Assembly: GCA_031082155.1 (NCBI GenBank)
Contig: JAVHLL010000004.1
Coordinates: 1 to 64,000 of the forward strand
Direction: 5' to 3'
DNA length: 64,000 bases
From: Thermodesulfovibrionales bacterium
Lineage (GTDB): Bacteria > Nitrospirota > Thermodesulfovibrionia > Thermodesulfovibrionales > SM23-35
Positions 20,543-28,673 of this stretch are shown here, one piece after another. The stretch's first letter is position 1. Each line of letters opens with the position of its first letter. A program made the position numbers and the translations under genes. A model generated the notes under the pieces. That model was not told the origin of the DNA and ran no database searches. It saw only the letters and a program-made list of their open reading frames with translations.

Positions 20543-20848
20543 TTATTCCATATGGGACTTCGCTGTTTTGATAGCAAGGTCTTTATCTTTTGTAAATAAC
20601 CTCCACTCCATTCCTGAAGCGTGAATCCCAGCTTTCTTGTCTTGTCCCCGACAAAAATACCAGTGTCCAAAACGCTCGACAGTAGAAAATGGGTGATTGC
20701 CCTGGCAGAGGAACCCGCAAGGATTGATCTCTTCAAAAAAAACAGTCTCTTCCGGGTCTTCGTCGAAAGACAGGTCATCAGGCAATACTATTTGAGATAC
20801 ATCAACCCCTTCCGCTTCCCTTTCATCTAACCATTCTGAAATTGTCAT
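20543..20848 (-). CDS. Small acidic protein of unknown function
   Basis: 101 residues from this ATG; a TTG 15 bp upstream would add 5. No domain is recognised. The N-terminal half is strongly acidic (DEREAEGVDVSQ, SFDEDPEE); the C-terminal half holds two Cys (NPCGFLCQG), a FGHWYFCRG segment and a lysine-rich tail. No signal peptide or membrane helix is seen. It lies 30 bp upstream of the metallopeptidase on the same strand, so the two may be co-transcribed. Coding status rests on the open frame and tight spacing. Confidence 0.5.
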   Translation of the reverse strand: MTISEWLDEREAEGVDVSQIVLPDDLSFDEDPEETVFFEEINPCGFLCQGNHPFSTVERFGHWYFCRGQDKKAGIHASGMEWRLFTKDKDLAIKTAKSHME

Positions 20849-21038
20849 TAAAATAACACTCAAATAAGTCTGGCTTTCTGCCGTCCATATTTTTTCAAGA
20901 TTTAAGCCTAACCTAACAAGTTATTCTCTTGGACAAGTATTAGAGCATGTAGAGCCAAATCAACTACCAAATATATTATTTATAGTATAGCAGATCCTAA
21001 ATCAGAAAATATTTCTTTGGAACAGAGAACCAGGCAGG

Positions 21039-22277
21039 TTAAAACTTCCTTACATACTCCATATATGAATCGTAATTGCGACGTGTTTCACCCATGCTGT
21101 CACCGCCGAATTTTTCGAGGAAGGCTTCCGCGATTGTAAGGGCAACCATTGCCTCTCCGATCACGCCGGCTGCGGGGACAGCACAGATATCAGAGCGTTC
21201 ATAGGCTGCTTCGATGGACTTTTTTGTAATGATATCGACAGAACGGAGCGGTTTTCTCTGTGTCGGTATGGGTTTCATGACAGCACGTACGATTATCGGC
21301 ATACCGTTGGTGATGCCTCCTTCGATCCCGCCGGCGAAATTGGTTTTTCTGGAAAAGCAGGTCCCCACGTCTCCGGATACCTTACCTCCCCTTCTTCCCC
21401 CCTTGGCAAGAGGAGGATTAAGGGGGGTATACAGTATCTCATCCATGACCTCGGACCCTAATTTCCTGCCCATCTCGAACCCGAGCCCAATCTCAACACC
21501 TTTCATCGCCTGTATACTCATAACAGCCTGTGTAATCTTTCCGTCAAGTCTGCGGTCCCACTGGATATGGCTCCCGAGACCTGCGGGGACACCGGTGACA
21601 AAGACTTCGAATGTCCCGCCGAGTGAATTGCCCTCTTTCATTGCCCGGGCTATGAGCCTGGCCATCTTTTTCGAAACCGCTTCATCAGGACATCTGACGA
21701 CCGATTTCTCTGCTTTGGCGAACGTTTTCAGGAGTTCTTTTTCGTTCATATCATGAATTTTTACCGCTGTTTTTTGGTTTCCGATCCGAATGACAAAACT
21801 GCCAACCGATATCCCAAATTCAGATAAAAATCTTTTTGTGACGGCGCCGAGCGCAACCCTCATTGCAGTCTCGCGTGCACTCGAACGTTCCAGAATGTTC
21901 CTTATGTCCTGCTGATCATATTTCATCGCACCCGCGAGATCGGCATGTCCTGGCCTCGGCCGCGTTACGGCCGGGATTGAGCCCTCTGCCTCCGCAAGAG
22001 GCGACATCCCTTCATGCCAGTTTTTATAATCCTTATTTTCGATCATGAGCGCGACCGGCGAGCCGATGGTTTTCCCCCATCTGACGCCAGAAAGTATTGC
22101 CGCGCGGTCTGACTCGATCTTCATCCTCCCGCCTCTGCCGTAGCCACCCTGTCTTCGCTTCAGATCCCCGTCAATATCGTCCGACGAAATCTTAAGCCCT
22201 GAAGGAATGCCTTCAAGGATTCCGGTTAAAGCCTTTCCATGTGATTCACCTGCGGTTATGTAACGTAATGTGCTCAT
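21039..22277 (-). CDS. aroC: Chorismate synthase, with a repeat-encoded insertion
   Basis: FMN-dependent enzyme making chorismate from EPSP, the last shikimate step. 412 residues against the usual 360-390. Family blocks are present: GESHGKALTGILEGIPSG, RRQGGYGRGGRM, RPGHADLAGAMKY, SSARETAMRV and RKTNFAGGIEGGITNG. The extra length includes about 19 residues (about 282-300) reading LNPPLAKGGRRGG, encoded by a C/G-tract inverted repeat just before the RKTN block. The frame is intact, so the enzyme is probably functional. Confidence 0.93.
   Translation of the reverse strand: MSTLRYITAGESHGKALTGILEGIPSGLKISSDDIDGDLKRRQGGYGRGGRMKIESDRAAILSGVRWGKTIGSPVALMIENKDYKNWHEGMSPLAEAEGSIPAVTRPRPGHADLAGAMKYDQQDIRNILERSSARETAMRVALGAVTKRFLSEFGISVGSFVIRIGNQKTAVKIHDMNEKELLKTFAKAEKSVVRCPDEAVSKKMARLIARAMKEGNSLGGTFEVFVTGVPAGLGSHIQWDRRLDGKITQAVMSIQAMKGVEIGLGFEMGRKLGSEVMDEILYTPLNPPLAKGGRRGGKVSGDVGTCFSRKTNFAGGIEGGITNGMPIIVRAVMKPIPTQRKPLRSVDIITKKSIEAAYERSDICAVPAAGVIGEAMVALTIAEAFLEKFGGDSMGETRRNYDSYMEYVRKF
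21379..21432. repeat. C/G-tract inverted repeat inserted in aroC
   Basis: CCCCCCTT (21397-21404) pairs with AAGGGGGG (21420-21427), flanked by CCTCCCC. It encodes the proline/glycine-rich LNPPLAKGGRRGG segment absent from ordinary chorismate synthases. Confidence 0.75.
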
Positions 22278-22377
22278 GGTTATCGATTGTTTTGTGAAAG
22301 TATACCATAGTTTTTATGGAATTTTTCCCCGTCCGGGAGATAATATACTAGGGATATTCTAAGGTTATGAAATATCC

Positions 22378-22917
22378 ATGAACAGGAAAACTATACCCGG
22401 GTATTGTATCGTTCTGGTCCTCTCGTTTCTCCTCCATGCACTGAGTCCTGCAAAAATGTATATCCACCTGATGCTTCCTGTTTTTCTGCTGCTCTATCCG
22501 ATCATCACGGGCTACAGGGTAAAGATCAGCTTTTCTCCGAAGAATATCGTGTTCGGGCTTGCCGTAACACTGGCCATTCTTGTTCCTTATGGAATTGCCT
22601 TCAGGGCACGGATAACTGACCTTGCTCCTTATTTTATAGCGTTCCAGTTTATCAGCGTTGCGTTCCCTGAAGAATTTTTCTTCAGGGGGTTCATTCAGGA
22701 CTCGCTGGGGAAGAATTACAAATCTGTCGTTCTCGCAAGCCTCTTGTTTGCGCTTGCCCATCTCCCGAAGACGGTATTCGGTGGCGACTGGATTGTGCTC
22801 CTCAGTTTTTTCCCCTCACTGGTTATGGGATGGCTTTACCTGAAGACAAACAATATACTGCCCGGGGTCATATTTCACTGGCTTGCGAATCTGATACAAC
22901 AATCGACACCCGGTTAA
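22378..22917 (+). CDS. CPBP-family (glutamic-type) intramembrane protease; candidate sorting protease
   Basis: 179 residues, almost entirely hydrophobic, with about five or six membrane helices. Motif 1 is PEEFFFRG (E98, E99, R103), motif 2 FALAHLP (H128) and motif 3 FHWLAN (H167), the glutamic-type active site of the CAAX/CPBP family (ABI). Short CPBP proteins of this kind include the processing enzymes of C-terminal sorting signals (myxosortase and the JDVT-CTERM protease). It converges on a T2SS/subtilase operon, 173 bp away, whose subtilase has a matching C-terminal tail. The sorting role is inference; a bacteriocin-immunity or unrelated role is possible. Confidence 0.8.
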   Translation: MNRKTIPGYCIVLVLSFLLHALSPAKMYIHLMLPVFLLLYPIITGYRVKISFSPKNIVFGLAVTLAILVPYGIAFRARITDLAPYFIAFQFISVAFPEEFFFRGFIQDSLGKNYKSVVLASLLFALAHLPKTVFGGDWIVLLSFFPSLVMGWLYLKTNNILPGVIFHWLANLIQQSTPG

Positions 22918-22989
22918 AGAGGATAACCATTCCCTAGGCACATTATTGATTCCTGCATAATTAATGCCCTATGCAATTTGCTCGTAATC

Positions 22990-23061
22990 TGTCACTCCCG
23001 CTTGTCGGTCCCGAAAGCTTTCGGGATTCTGAAGAAAGATTCCGGGCAAGCCGGAATGACA
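22990..23061. repeat. Dispersed palindromic repeat, copy 1
   Basis: Begins TGTCACTCCCGCTTGTCGG and ends GCAAGCCGGAATGACA, with an internal CCGAAAGCTTTCGG palindrome. It lies between the convergent ends of the CPBP protease and subtilase genes, where its hairpin could end transcription. Confidence 0.75.
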
Positions 23062-23089
23062 AAATAGGACATTACTTTTGCATCTTTCG

Positions 23090-25393
23090 CTAATTACGAA
23101 ACAGCTTATTCGACCCTTTCCTTCTCAGAAGATACACAATGATGAGTGGAAGAACCAGCAGAAGGGTATCTGCTATCGCTGTCTGATAGGAACCAGTCCC
23201 CCCGATTGCACACCCGCCGCCGCCTCCTCCATTGCCGGAGGAAGATTTCTGCGTTGTTGCCTGTGCCTCATTCGAATACGCTGAATAACCGGCTGCGTTA
23301 TACGCGCGCACGCGATAGAAGTAAGTTGTAGACGGACTCAATCCGGTGTCACCGTAACTTAAACTGTTCATTCCTGTCTGTGCTATTTCTCCAAATATTC
23401 CGCTCTCTCCCGTCTTTCTCTCTATGCTGAATCCGGTTTCAGAGGAGACTTCCGTCCAGGCAAGATCGATGCGGCTTGATGAAACAGCAGTTGCTGCAAG
23501 ATTTGATGGGGCAGCCGGGGCCATGCCTCTTAACGCTGCAAAGGCATTCAGCCTCCCCCCTGAAACTGAAGTCCCGGTAAGGAAAAGCTTCTTATCCACG
23601 TTGTTAAGGAGAATGTTTTTTACATCCGAGAATGCGAATGAAGGATTCGCAGATAAGACCAGTCCTGCTGCGCCACTCACATACGGAGCAGCAAGAGAGG
23701 TGCCGCTCCATGCCTGCGATGCATATGAATAGTTGCCTATACTCAGCGGTTGCCTCTGCACAGTAACGTCATCAATATACACACCTTCCTGATGAAGGAC
23801 CCCGTCTGATTGCAGACCGAAACCGACAGAGAATCTGTCATAGAGATCGCCTGCTTCCGTGATTAAGTCAGTAGAAATCGGAACAAAATTACCTCCTGTA
23901 TTTCCGTCTGTCCAGGCAACGGTTTCCCAGAATTTGCCGTCTGGAGAGTAATTAAACTGGAAATAATCAAGGCTAAATGAATCAATGTGCCCTTTCCAGA
24001 CACAGGACAAAACATAACGGTTATTTTTCACGGATGGCAGAAAGGTCAGATAGCCCGCCCAGGAATGTGTATTTGGCAGATAGGTTCCTCCCGGACTGTC
24101 TTCAAGGCTGTTTGTTCCGTTCACCCCGGTGCCCGCTGTTACCGCCCATGATGCGTTCACTCCACCCTGGGCCCATCCAAGCAGTGGAAGCAGCCCTGAT
24201 GCACTGTCAAAGTTCTCACTGTAAACAGTAACCGGCGCACCCGGTAAAATAACAGGGACCGTGCTGTAGATCACCACTCCGGGGGCAGCCAGATCAACAG
24301 ATGTTGCTCCATAGTTCGAAAAATACGCGAGGTTGTCCATGCTGTCGGAAGCAGCAACTGATATGATATTGTCGAGGGTAAATCCTGAAGGATAGAATGG
24401 AGAGAAATCATTGTTCTGAGCCTCATTCCCGGCAGCGGCAACAAAGAGCACCCCTTTGGATCGTGCATAGCTGATAGCATTATAGAGAGTATTTGAGTAA
24501 TCGTAACCACCCCAGCTTGCATTGATAATCCGTGCTCCATTGTCGGCAGCATAGATAATTGCCCTGGCTGCATTCCCCACATCACCTGACCCGCTCACCC
24601 CTAAAAAGCGGAGGGCCATGATTCCGGCTGACCACATAACACCGGATCCGCCAGCCCCATTATTGCCCTGTGACGCAATAATACCCGCGACATGAGTTCC
24701 GTGCGAGTCCAGGTCCTCAGGATACCCGTCATTATCAATGAAATCCCATCCATTCACATCATCGACATATCCGTTCCCGTCGTCATCTATGCCATTCGCC
24801 GGAATTTCTTTCGTATTCCGCCAGACATTTGCTGTAAGGTCCGGATGGCCATATGCCACTCCTGTATCGATTACAGCGATGAGAATAGCGTTTGACCCGG
24901 TGGTGATGTCCCACGCTTCCGGAGCATCGATATCTGCATCAATGCTCCCGCCGGTCTGTCCGGTATTGGAGAGCCCCCACTCCTGAGTGAATCCGGGGTC
25001 ATTTGGGATGACCGCCTTTCGCACAATATAATTTGGTTCTGCATATTCAACATCGGCATTCGATCGATAGGAGGCAAGCGTCTCTTGAAGGTCCATGGCA
25101 TCTGACAAGAAAATCCGTTGCACTCCGATCTGCTTTAGTTCCCTGACAGTTGCCGCACCCATTGCGTAATTAAGCGTATTTATTGTGTGACTTGGAGTTC
25201 CTGTTTTGAATTTCACAAGAATTTCTCCGGGAAGATACCGGGGCAACTGTAACACCATCCCGCCGGGGGGACCTCCCTGTGTATGTACAGCGACAGAGTC
25301 AGAATTCGTTGTGTTTTGAGTGATCCGGGGTTGTCCTTCAGCGCCGCACCCTGCAAGAGCCAGCACAAGAATCATACAAATGAAATATCTCAT
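23090..25393 (-). CDS. Lipoprotein subtilase (S8) with inserted beta domain, Fn3 and C-terminal sorting tail
   Basis: 767 residues. Lipobox LAGC (C16); I9-type prodomain about 54-123, opening GEILVKFKTG and ending VEYAEPNYI; catalytic S8 domain with D176 (AVIDTG), H231 (SHGTHVAG), oxyanion N323 and S566 (GTSLAAP). A beta-rich block of about 170-180 residues (381-560) is inserted between N323 and S566. One Fn3 domain (about 627-715) leads to a tail with GGGGGGC (C728)-AIGG, a membrane helix (741-756) and RRK. The gene starts 10 bp after gspN with a strong AGGAGG, so it is the last gene of the T2SS operon and a probable T2SS substrate. Confidence 0.9.
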   Translation of the reverse strand: MRYFICMILVLALAGCGAEGQPRITQNTTNSDSVAVHTQGGPPGGMVLQLPRYLPGEILVKFKTGTPSHTINTLNYAMGAATVRELKQIGVQRIFLSDAMDLQETLASYRSNADVEYAEPNYIVRKAVIPNDPGFTQEWGLSNTGQTGGSIDADIDAPEAWDITTGSNAILIAVIDTGVAYGHPDLTANVWRNTKEIPANGIDDDGNGYVDDVNGWDFIDNDGYPEDLDSHGTHVAGIIASQGNNGAGGSGVMWSAGIMALRFLGVSGSGDVGNAARAIIYAADNGARIINASWGGYDYSNTLYNAISYARSKGVLFVAAAGNEAQNNDFSPFYPSGFTLDNIISVAASDSMDNLAYFSNYGATSVDLAAPGVVIYSTVPVILPGAPVTVYSENFDSASGLLPLLGWAQGGVNASWAVTAGTGVNGTNSLEDSPGGTYLPNTHSWAGYLTFLPSVKNNRYVLSCVWKGHIDSFSLDYFQFNYSPDGKFWETVAWTDGNTGGNFVPISTDLITEAGDLYDRFSVGFGLQSDGVLHQEGVYIDDVTVQRQPLSIGNYSYASQAWSGTSLAAPYVSGAAGLVLSANPSFAFSDVKNILLNNVDKKLFLTGTSVSGGRLNAFAALRGMAPAAPSNLAATAVSSSRIDLAWTEVSSETGFSIERKTGESGIFGEIAQTGMNSLSYGDTGLSPSTTYFYRVRAYNAAGYSAYSNEAQATTQKSSSGNGGGGGGCAIGGTGSYQTAIADTLLLVLPLIIVYLLRRKGSNKLFRN

Positions 25394-25403
25394 AGTAACC
25401 TCC

Positions 25404-26183
25404 TCATAGGTGAAGGTTACCCTTCACCGGTATTACAAAATAACCGGGAGAAACTTTATATTGCTCAAGTTCCGCGAGCAGAAAGGGATTTTCCGCAAAT
25501 GACCTGCCCGGCATGATTTCCATGGCAAGATCCATCACAGCGTTCTGAATTTTGCCCTTGAGTCTCGCGAACACTTCTTCTCCCTCGAATGAAACTGACA
25601 GGATATGTATCGTATCACCTTGTATGTCGAGCGCTCCTGTAATAGCTCGAAACATATTCAAGGGCACCCTTCTTCCCGAATAGGTCGCAGGTTCAAACCG
25701 GGCGTCCCTGGAAACAAACTCAACATGACCTTCTGCATCGGTTATTGCTACTGTTCCGGACAGGGTGCCTTTTCCTGTTAATCCGATTCTTTTCAGAAAC
25801 ACTATCTCGCTGATACCGACTTTGTTCAGAGAAAAATCCATCTCCTGCCTGTCCTTCGTAAATTTCATTTTGCCGGAAATAGTCCCTCCGTATACCTCTC
25901 CGTCGATCACCCCGCGCAGACTGGAGAGGAAGAGACTGGCCGGGTGAATACGGAGGGAGATATTATGCAAAGAAATCAGTTCATGGCTGTTCCGCCTCAG
26001 GACAGCTGTATCAACATATATAGTATACAACAACCCTTTCTTCAGCCCATGCAATTCAATGTCAATTCTGTGTGCCGAGAAGGAATCTTCGATAATGGCC
26101 TGCAGCGTGTTGGGAGAGAAAACAAACCATGGTCCGAAGATAATCAGGACCAGCGCACATATGAGGATGAGGAAAATCTTCAC
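25404..26183 (-). CDS. gspN: Type II secretion protein GspN
   Basis: 259 residues: an N-terminal membrane helix (IFLILICALVLIIFGPWFVF), then a periplasmic beta-rich domain with AsmA-like repeats (HNISLRIHPASLF, IDGEVYGGTISGKM). It fits the GspN family of non-enterobacterial T2SS loci. It overlaps gspM by 4 bp. Identification rests on weak motifs plus position at the end of gspC-M. Confidence 0.75.
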   Translation of the reverse strand: MKIFLILICALVLIIFGPWFVFSPNTLQAIIEDSFSAHRIDIELHGLKKGLLYTIYVDTAVLRRNSHELISLHNISLRIHPASLFLSSLRGVIDGEVYGGTISGKMKFTKDRQEMDFSLNKVGISEIVFLKRIGLTGKGTLSGTVAITDAEGHVEFVSRDARFEPATYSGRRVPLNMFRAITGALDIQGDTIHILSVSFEGEEVFARLKGKIQNAVMDLAMEIMPGRSFAENPFLLAELEQYKVSPGYFVIPVKGNLHL

Positions 26184-26683
26184 TTTGTCTTTAAGAAGGA
26201 GAGGACAAGGGAGATATTCATCAGTTCGGGATTCTCAAAAGACTTCTTTATGGTAACCTTTTTCATGGTAAGGACCATGGGCGCATTCTCGATTCTGTAA
26301 AGGATATTCACCGTCTCGTTCATATTCACTTTCTCTATAGTGAGATCGGCATCCTCTTCAAATCCGTCCCTGATCTCTTTCTTTCCTGTGGATTTCAGAG
26401 TTTTTATCTTGTCTTTCAAGCCCATGGACAGAAAGACTTCATCGACTGCCTGGACAATGCCCTGAGGGCCGGACCGGCCCTTCCTGCCTTCCACGGAATC
26501 TATTTTCTGTTTCAGCGAGATGTATTCATCTTGCAGCAGGAGCAGTTCGTTCCGTTGTCCTTTGAGCATGGCAAGTTCTTTTTTTGATGATGAGAGCTGA
26601 TACATTCCGGATAGGAAGAGAAAAAAAACAATGATCAGACCGACAAAAAAAACAACGGCCCCCCTGTTTTTTAAAAACGTCAT
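26180..26683 (-). CDS. gspM: Type II secretion protein GspM
   Basis: 167 residues: one N-terminal membrane helix (about 11-29), a coiled-coil stretch and a ferredoxin-like periplasmic domain. Inner-membrane platform partner of GspL. It touches gspL (1-bp overlap) and gspN (4-bp overlap). Sequence is divergent, as usual for this family; order in the operon decides the call. Confidence 0.78.
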   Translation of the reverse strand: MTFLKNRGAVVFFVGLIIVFFLFLSGMYQLSSSKKELAMLKGQRNELLLLQDEYISLKQKIDSVEGRKGRSGPQGIVQAVDEVFLSMGLKDKIKTLKSTGKKEIRDGFEEDADLTIEKVNMNETVNILYRIENAPMVLTMKKVTIKKSFENPELMNISLVLSFLKTK

Positions 26684-27747
26684 CAGGATTTCCTCTCCCT
26701 AGCTGTTATGGTGAATAGCATCCTGTCCTGTGCAGAAGACTTCGAGTCTGATATGGCGACCCCTTCGAAAAGACCATCCAGGCTGTCCTTCATCTTCTGC
26801 ACGTCACTCAGCGTCGGCGCTTCGCCCTTCAGAATCATGTTCTCCCTGTCAATGGTTATCTCATGAAACACCACGCCCTGCCTGTCAGTATCCGATATCC
26901 TGAGGATGGTTGCAAGAGGGCTGATCCCTAAGTAGAGTCCCTCATCGGTTTTCAGTTCTTTCATATGGGACTTCATCTGATGGAGCTCGTTGATGATATT
27001 TTTTTCTCCGGGGAACGCTTCCTGATATTTTTTTCTCATATCATTCTTTACTGCTGCAATTTCTGAGCGGACAGAGAGAATATTCAGCAGTATACCTGCC
27101 GCAAACATAAGCGCGATGAATATCGCGAGAAGCGCAGTCCACCTGAGCGACCTCTTTGTCTTATCGATTTCACGGGTATATGCAAATTCGTCCCTGCGGA
27201 GGTTGACGGTCGGAGTGTTCATCTCTTCAATCGCAAGAGATACCCTTTCCTGCGCCTCCAACTGCACAGGAGCGAGAAGTTTTTCCGACGAAAACCCCCG
27301 GATCACTTTGCTCAGCTCAAGCGATGTTACGCAGAAAGGGTCTGCATTGTATGTTTTCAGTTTTCTGAGGAGGTCTCCGATAGTCTGTTTCCCGGCATAC
27401 ACTGCAAGCACCTGAGTTGCGTTCCCGGAATTATTGAGCGGAACGCCATCAAACACTACCTTCTCAGATCCTCCGAGGATGATAGTGTCAAGTTCGAAGG
27501 GAAGGACATTCCGGACCTTGTCTTTCTGCACAAACGGGAGGTCTACGACCCTGAAATTGAGGCTGCTCAGAGGAAGGCTTACATAGGTATTCTCTATAGA
27601 ACCCGGAACGGGATCGAGGGAAAAATCCAGGTTGCCGGATAGGGGATATGTTTTCCGCTCCCTGAGAGTATAGGCTCCTCTTCCGGAATCGAAAATATAG
27701 GTTTCGACTTCTGAGTCCCTGATATCAATAAAGAGTACTGTCGCCAT
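26683..27747 (-). CDS. gspL: Type II secretion protein GspL
   Basis: 354 residues. An actin-like, PilM-related cytoplasmic domain (about 1-195, with VSLPLSSLNFRVVDLPF), a single membrane helix (about 208-228), then a PilN-like periplasmic ferredoxin domain. It links the GspE ATPase to the membrane platform. Overlaps gspK and gspM by 1 bp each. Confidence 0.85.
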   Translation of the reverse strand: MATVLFIDIRDSEVETYIFDSGRGAYTLRERKTYPLSGNLDFSLDPVPGSIENTYVSLPLSSLNFRVVDLPFVQKDKVRNVLPFELDTIILGGSEKVVFDGVPLNNSGNATQVLAVYAGKQTIGDLLRKLKTYNADPFCVTSLELSKVIRGFSSEKLLAPVQLEAQERVSLAIEEMNTPTVNLRRDEFAYTREIDKTKRSLRWTALLAIFIALMFAAGILLNILSVRSEIAAVKNDMRKKYQEAFPGEKNIINELHQMKSHMKELKTDEGLYLGISPLATILRISDTDRQGVVFHEITIDRENMILKGEAPTLSDVQKMKDSLDGLFEGVAISDSKSSAQDRMLFTITARERKS

Positions 27748-28664
27748 TAATATTCCTTCCAGTACTCAATTCTGTTTTTCGTAGTATTCAATACCATGTC
27801 AATAATTCTTTTCACACCACCTGATGTAGCAGTAGAAGTTATAGAAAAGTATTGTCCTTCTGCAGTCAAAAAAACCCCTGATTCAGTTGCAAATCCGTTC
27901 ACAATACCTTGAAGCTGTCCTACAATTTGCCATGGTTCACCATTAAAAGGGCTAAGATTCCGGTGATTAATTATTCTCTCTGCATCCTGCTCTTTCACCG
28001 AATCTGCTACGCTCCTGATAACGGGAATACCTGCTCTATTAATATTAACATAGAGCATTCCCTTTGACCCGCACACGGTAATATAAGGGACTAACGTATC
28101 ATAATCTTGTTTGGTAATCCCACGCATTAAGAGAAGTTCGTCAGTACTATCCAAAAAAGTATTTTTCGCCCCAATTTCTCCCCCTGAGATTTTCACCTCA
28201 CTATTTTCATCGATCCAGTCAACGATTCTGTCTGCTATCCTCTCATCGAGTGAGAGCACACTGAGAAGCCTCTTCAGTGCATTGTATGCTCCCATATTCA
28301 CAGCCCGATCACCACCTTCACGAACAAGAGAGTTAAGATTGAATTTGGCAGTTTCGTCCTCTACACTGATTTTTATATTCCCCTGAAAGTCCTTAAAAGG
28401 ATTTTCAACAGGCATCTCAATATGATTCTGTGTCTTATACTCTGTTGCGTTCGCAATATCTTTAAGCATCCTGGCAGTCACATTCACGCCTGATTTTGCC
28501 ATAAGAGAGAGGCGCTGTGCATCCCGCCAGTTATAGAGATTGTTCGTACCTATATAGACGCCATAGGAGAATTCCACTACCATTGCGGTCAAGAGAACAA
28601 TGACAAGCAGCGTTATGACCAATGCCATACCGTGCTCATTCTTTACTAATACTAAGTTTCTCAT
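27747..28664 (-). CDS. gspK: Type II secretion minor pseudopilin GspK
   Basis: 305 residues. Prepilin leader of 12 residues, cleavage G12/M13 (HGMALVITLLVIVLL), with no Glu at position 5, as is usual for GspK, which caps the pseudopilus tip. The long helical insertion with GspK-type segments (DERIADRIVDWIDEN, LLLMRGITKQDYD) is present. Confidence 0.9.
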   Translation of the reverse strand: MRNLVLVKNEHGMALVITLLVIVLLTAMVVEFSYGVYIGTNNLYNWRDAQRLSLMAKSGVNVTARMLKDIANATEYKTQNHIEMPVENPFKDFQGNIKISVEDETAKFNLNSLVREGGDRAVNMGAYNALKRLLSVLSLDERIADRIVDWIDENSEVKISGGEIGAKNTFLDSTDELLLMRGITKQDYDTLVPYITVCGSKGMLYVNINRAGIPVIRSVADSVKEQDAERIINHRNLSPFNGEPWQIVGQLQGIVNGFATESGVFLTAEGQYFSITSTATSGGVKRIIDMVLNTTKNRIEYWKEY

Positions 28665-28673
28665 AAGGGGTAT

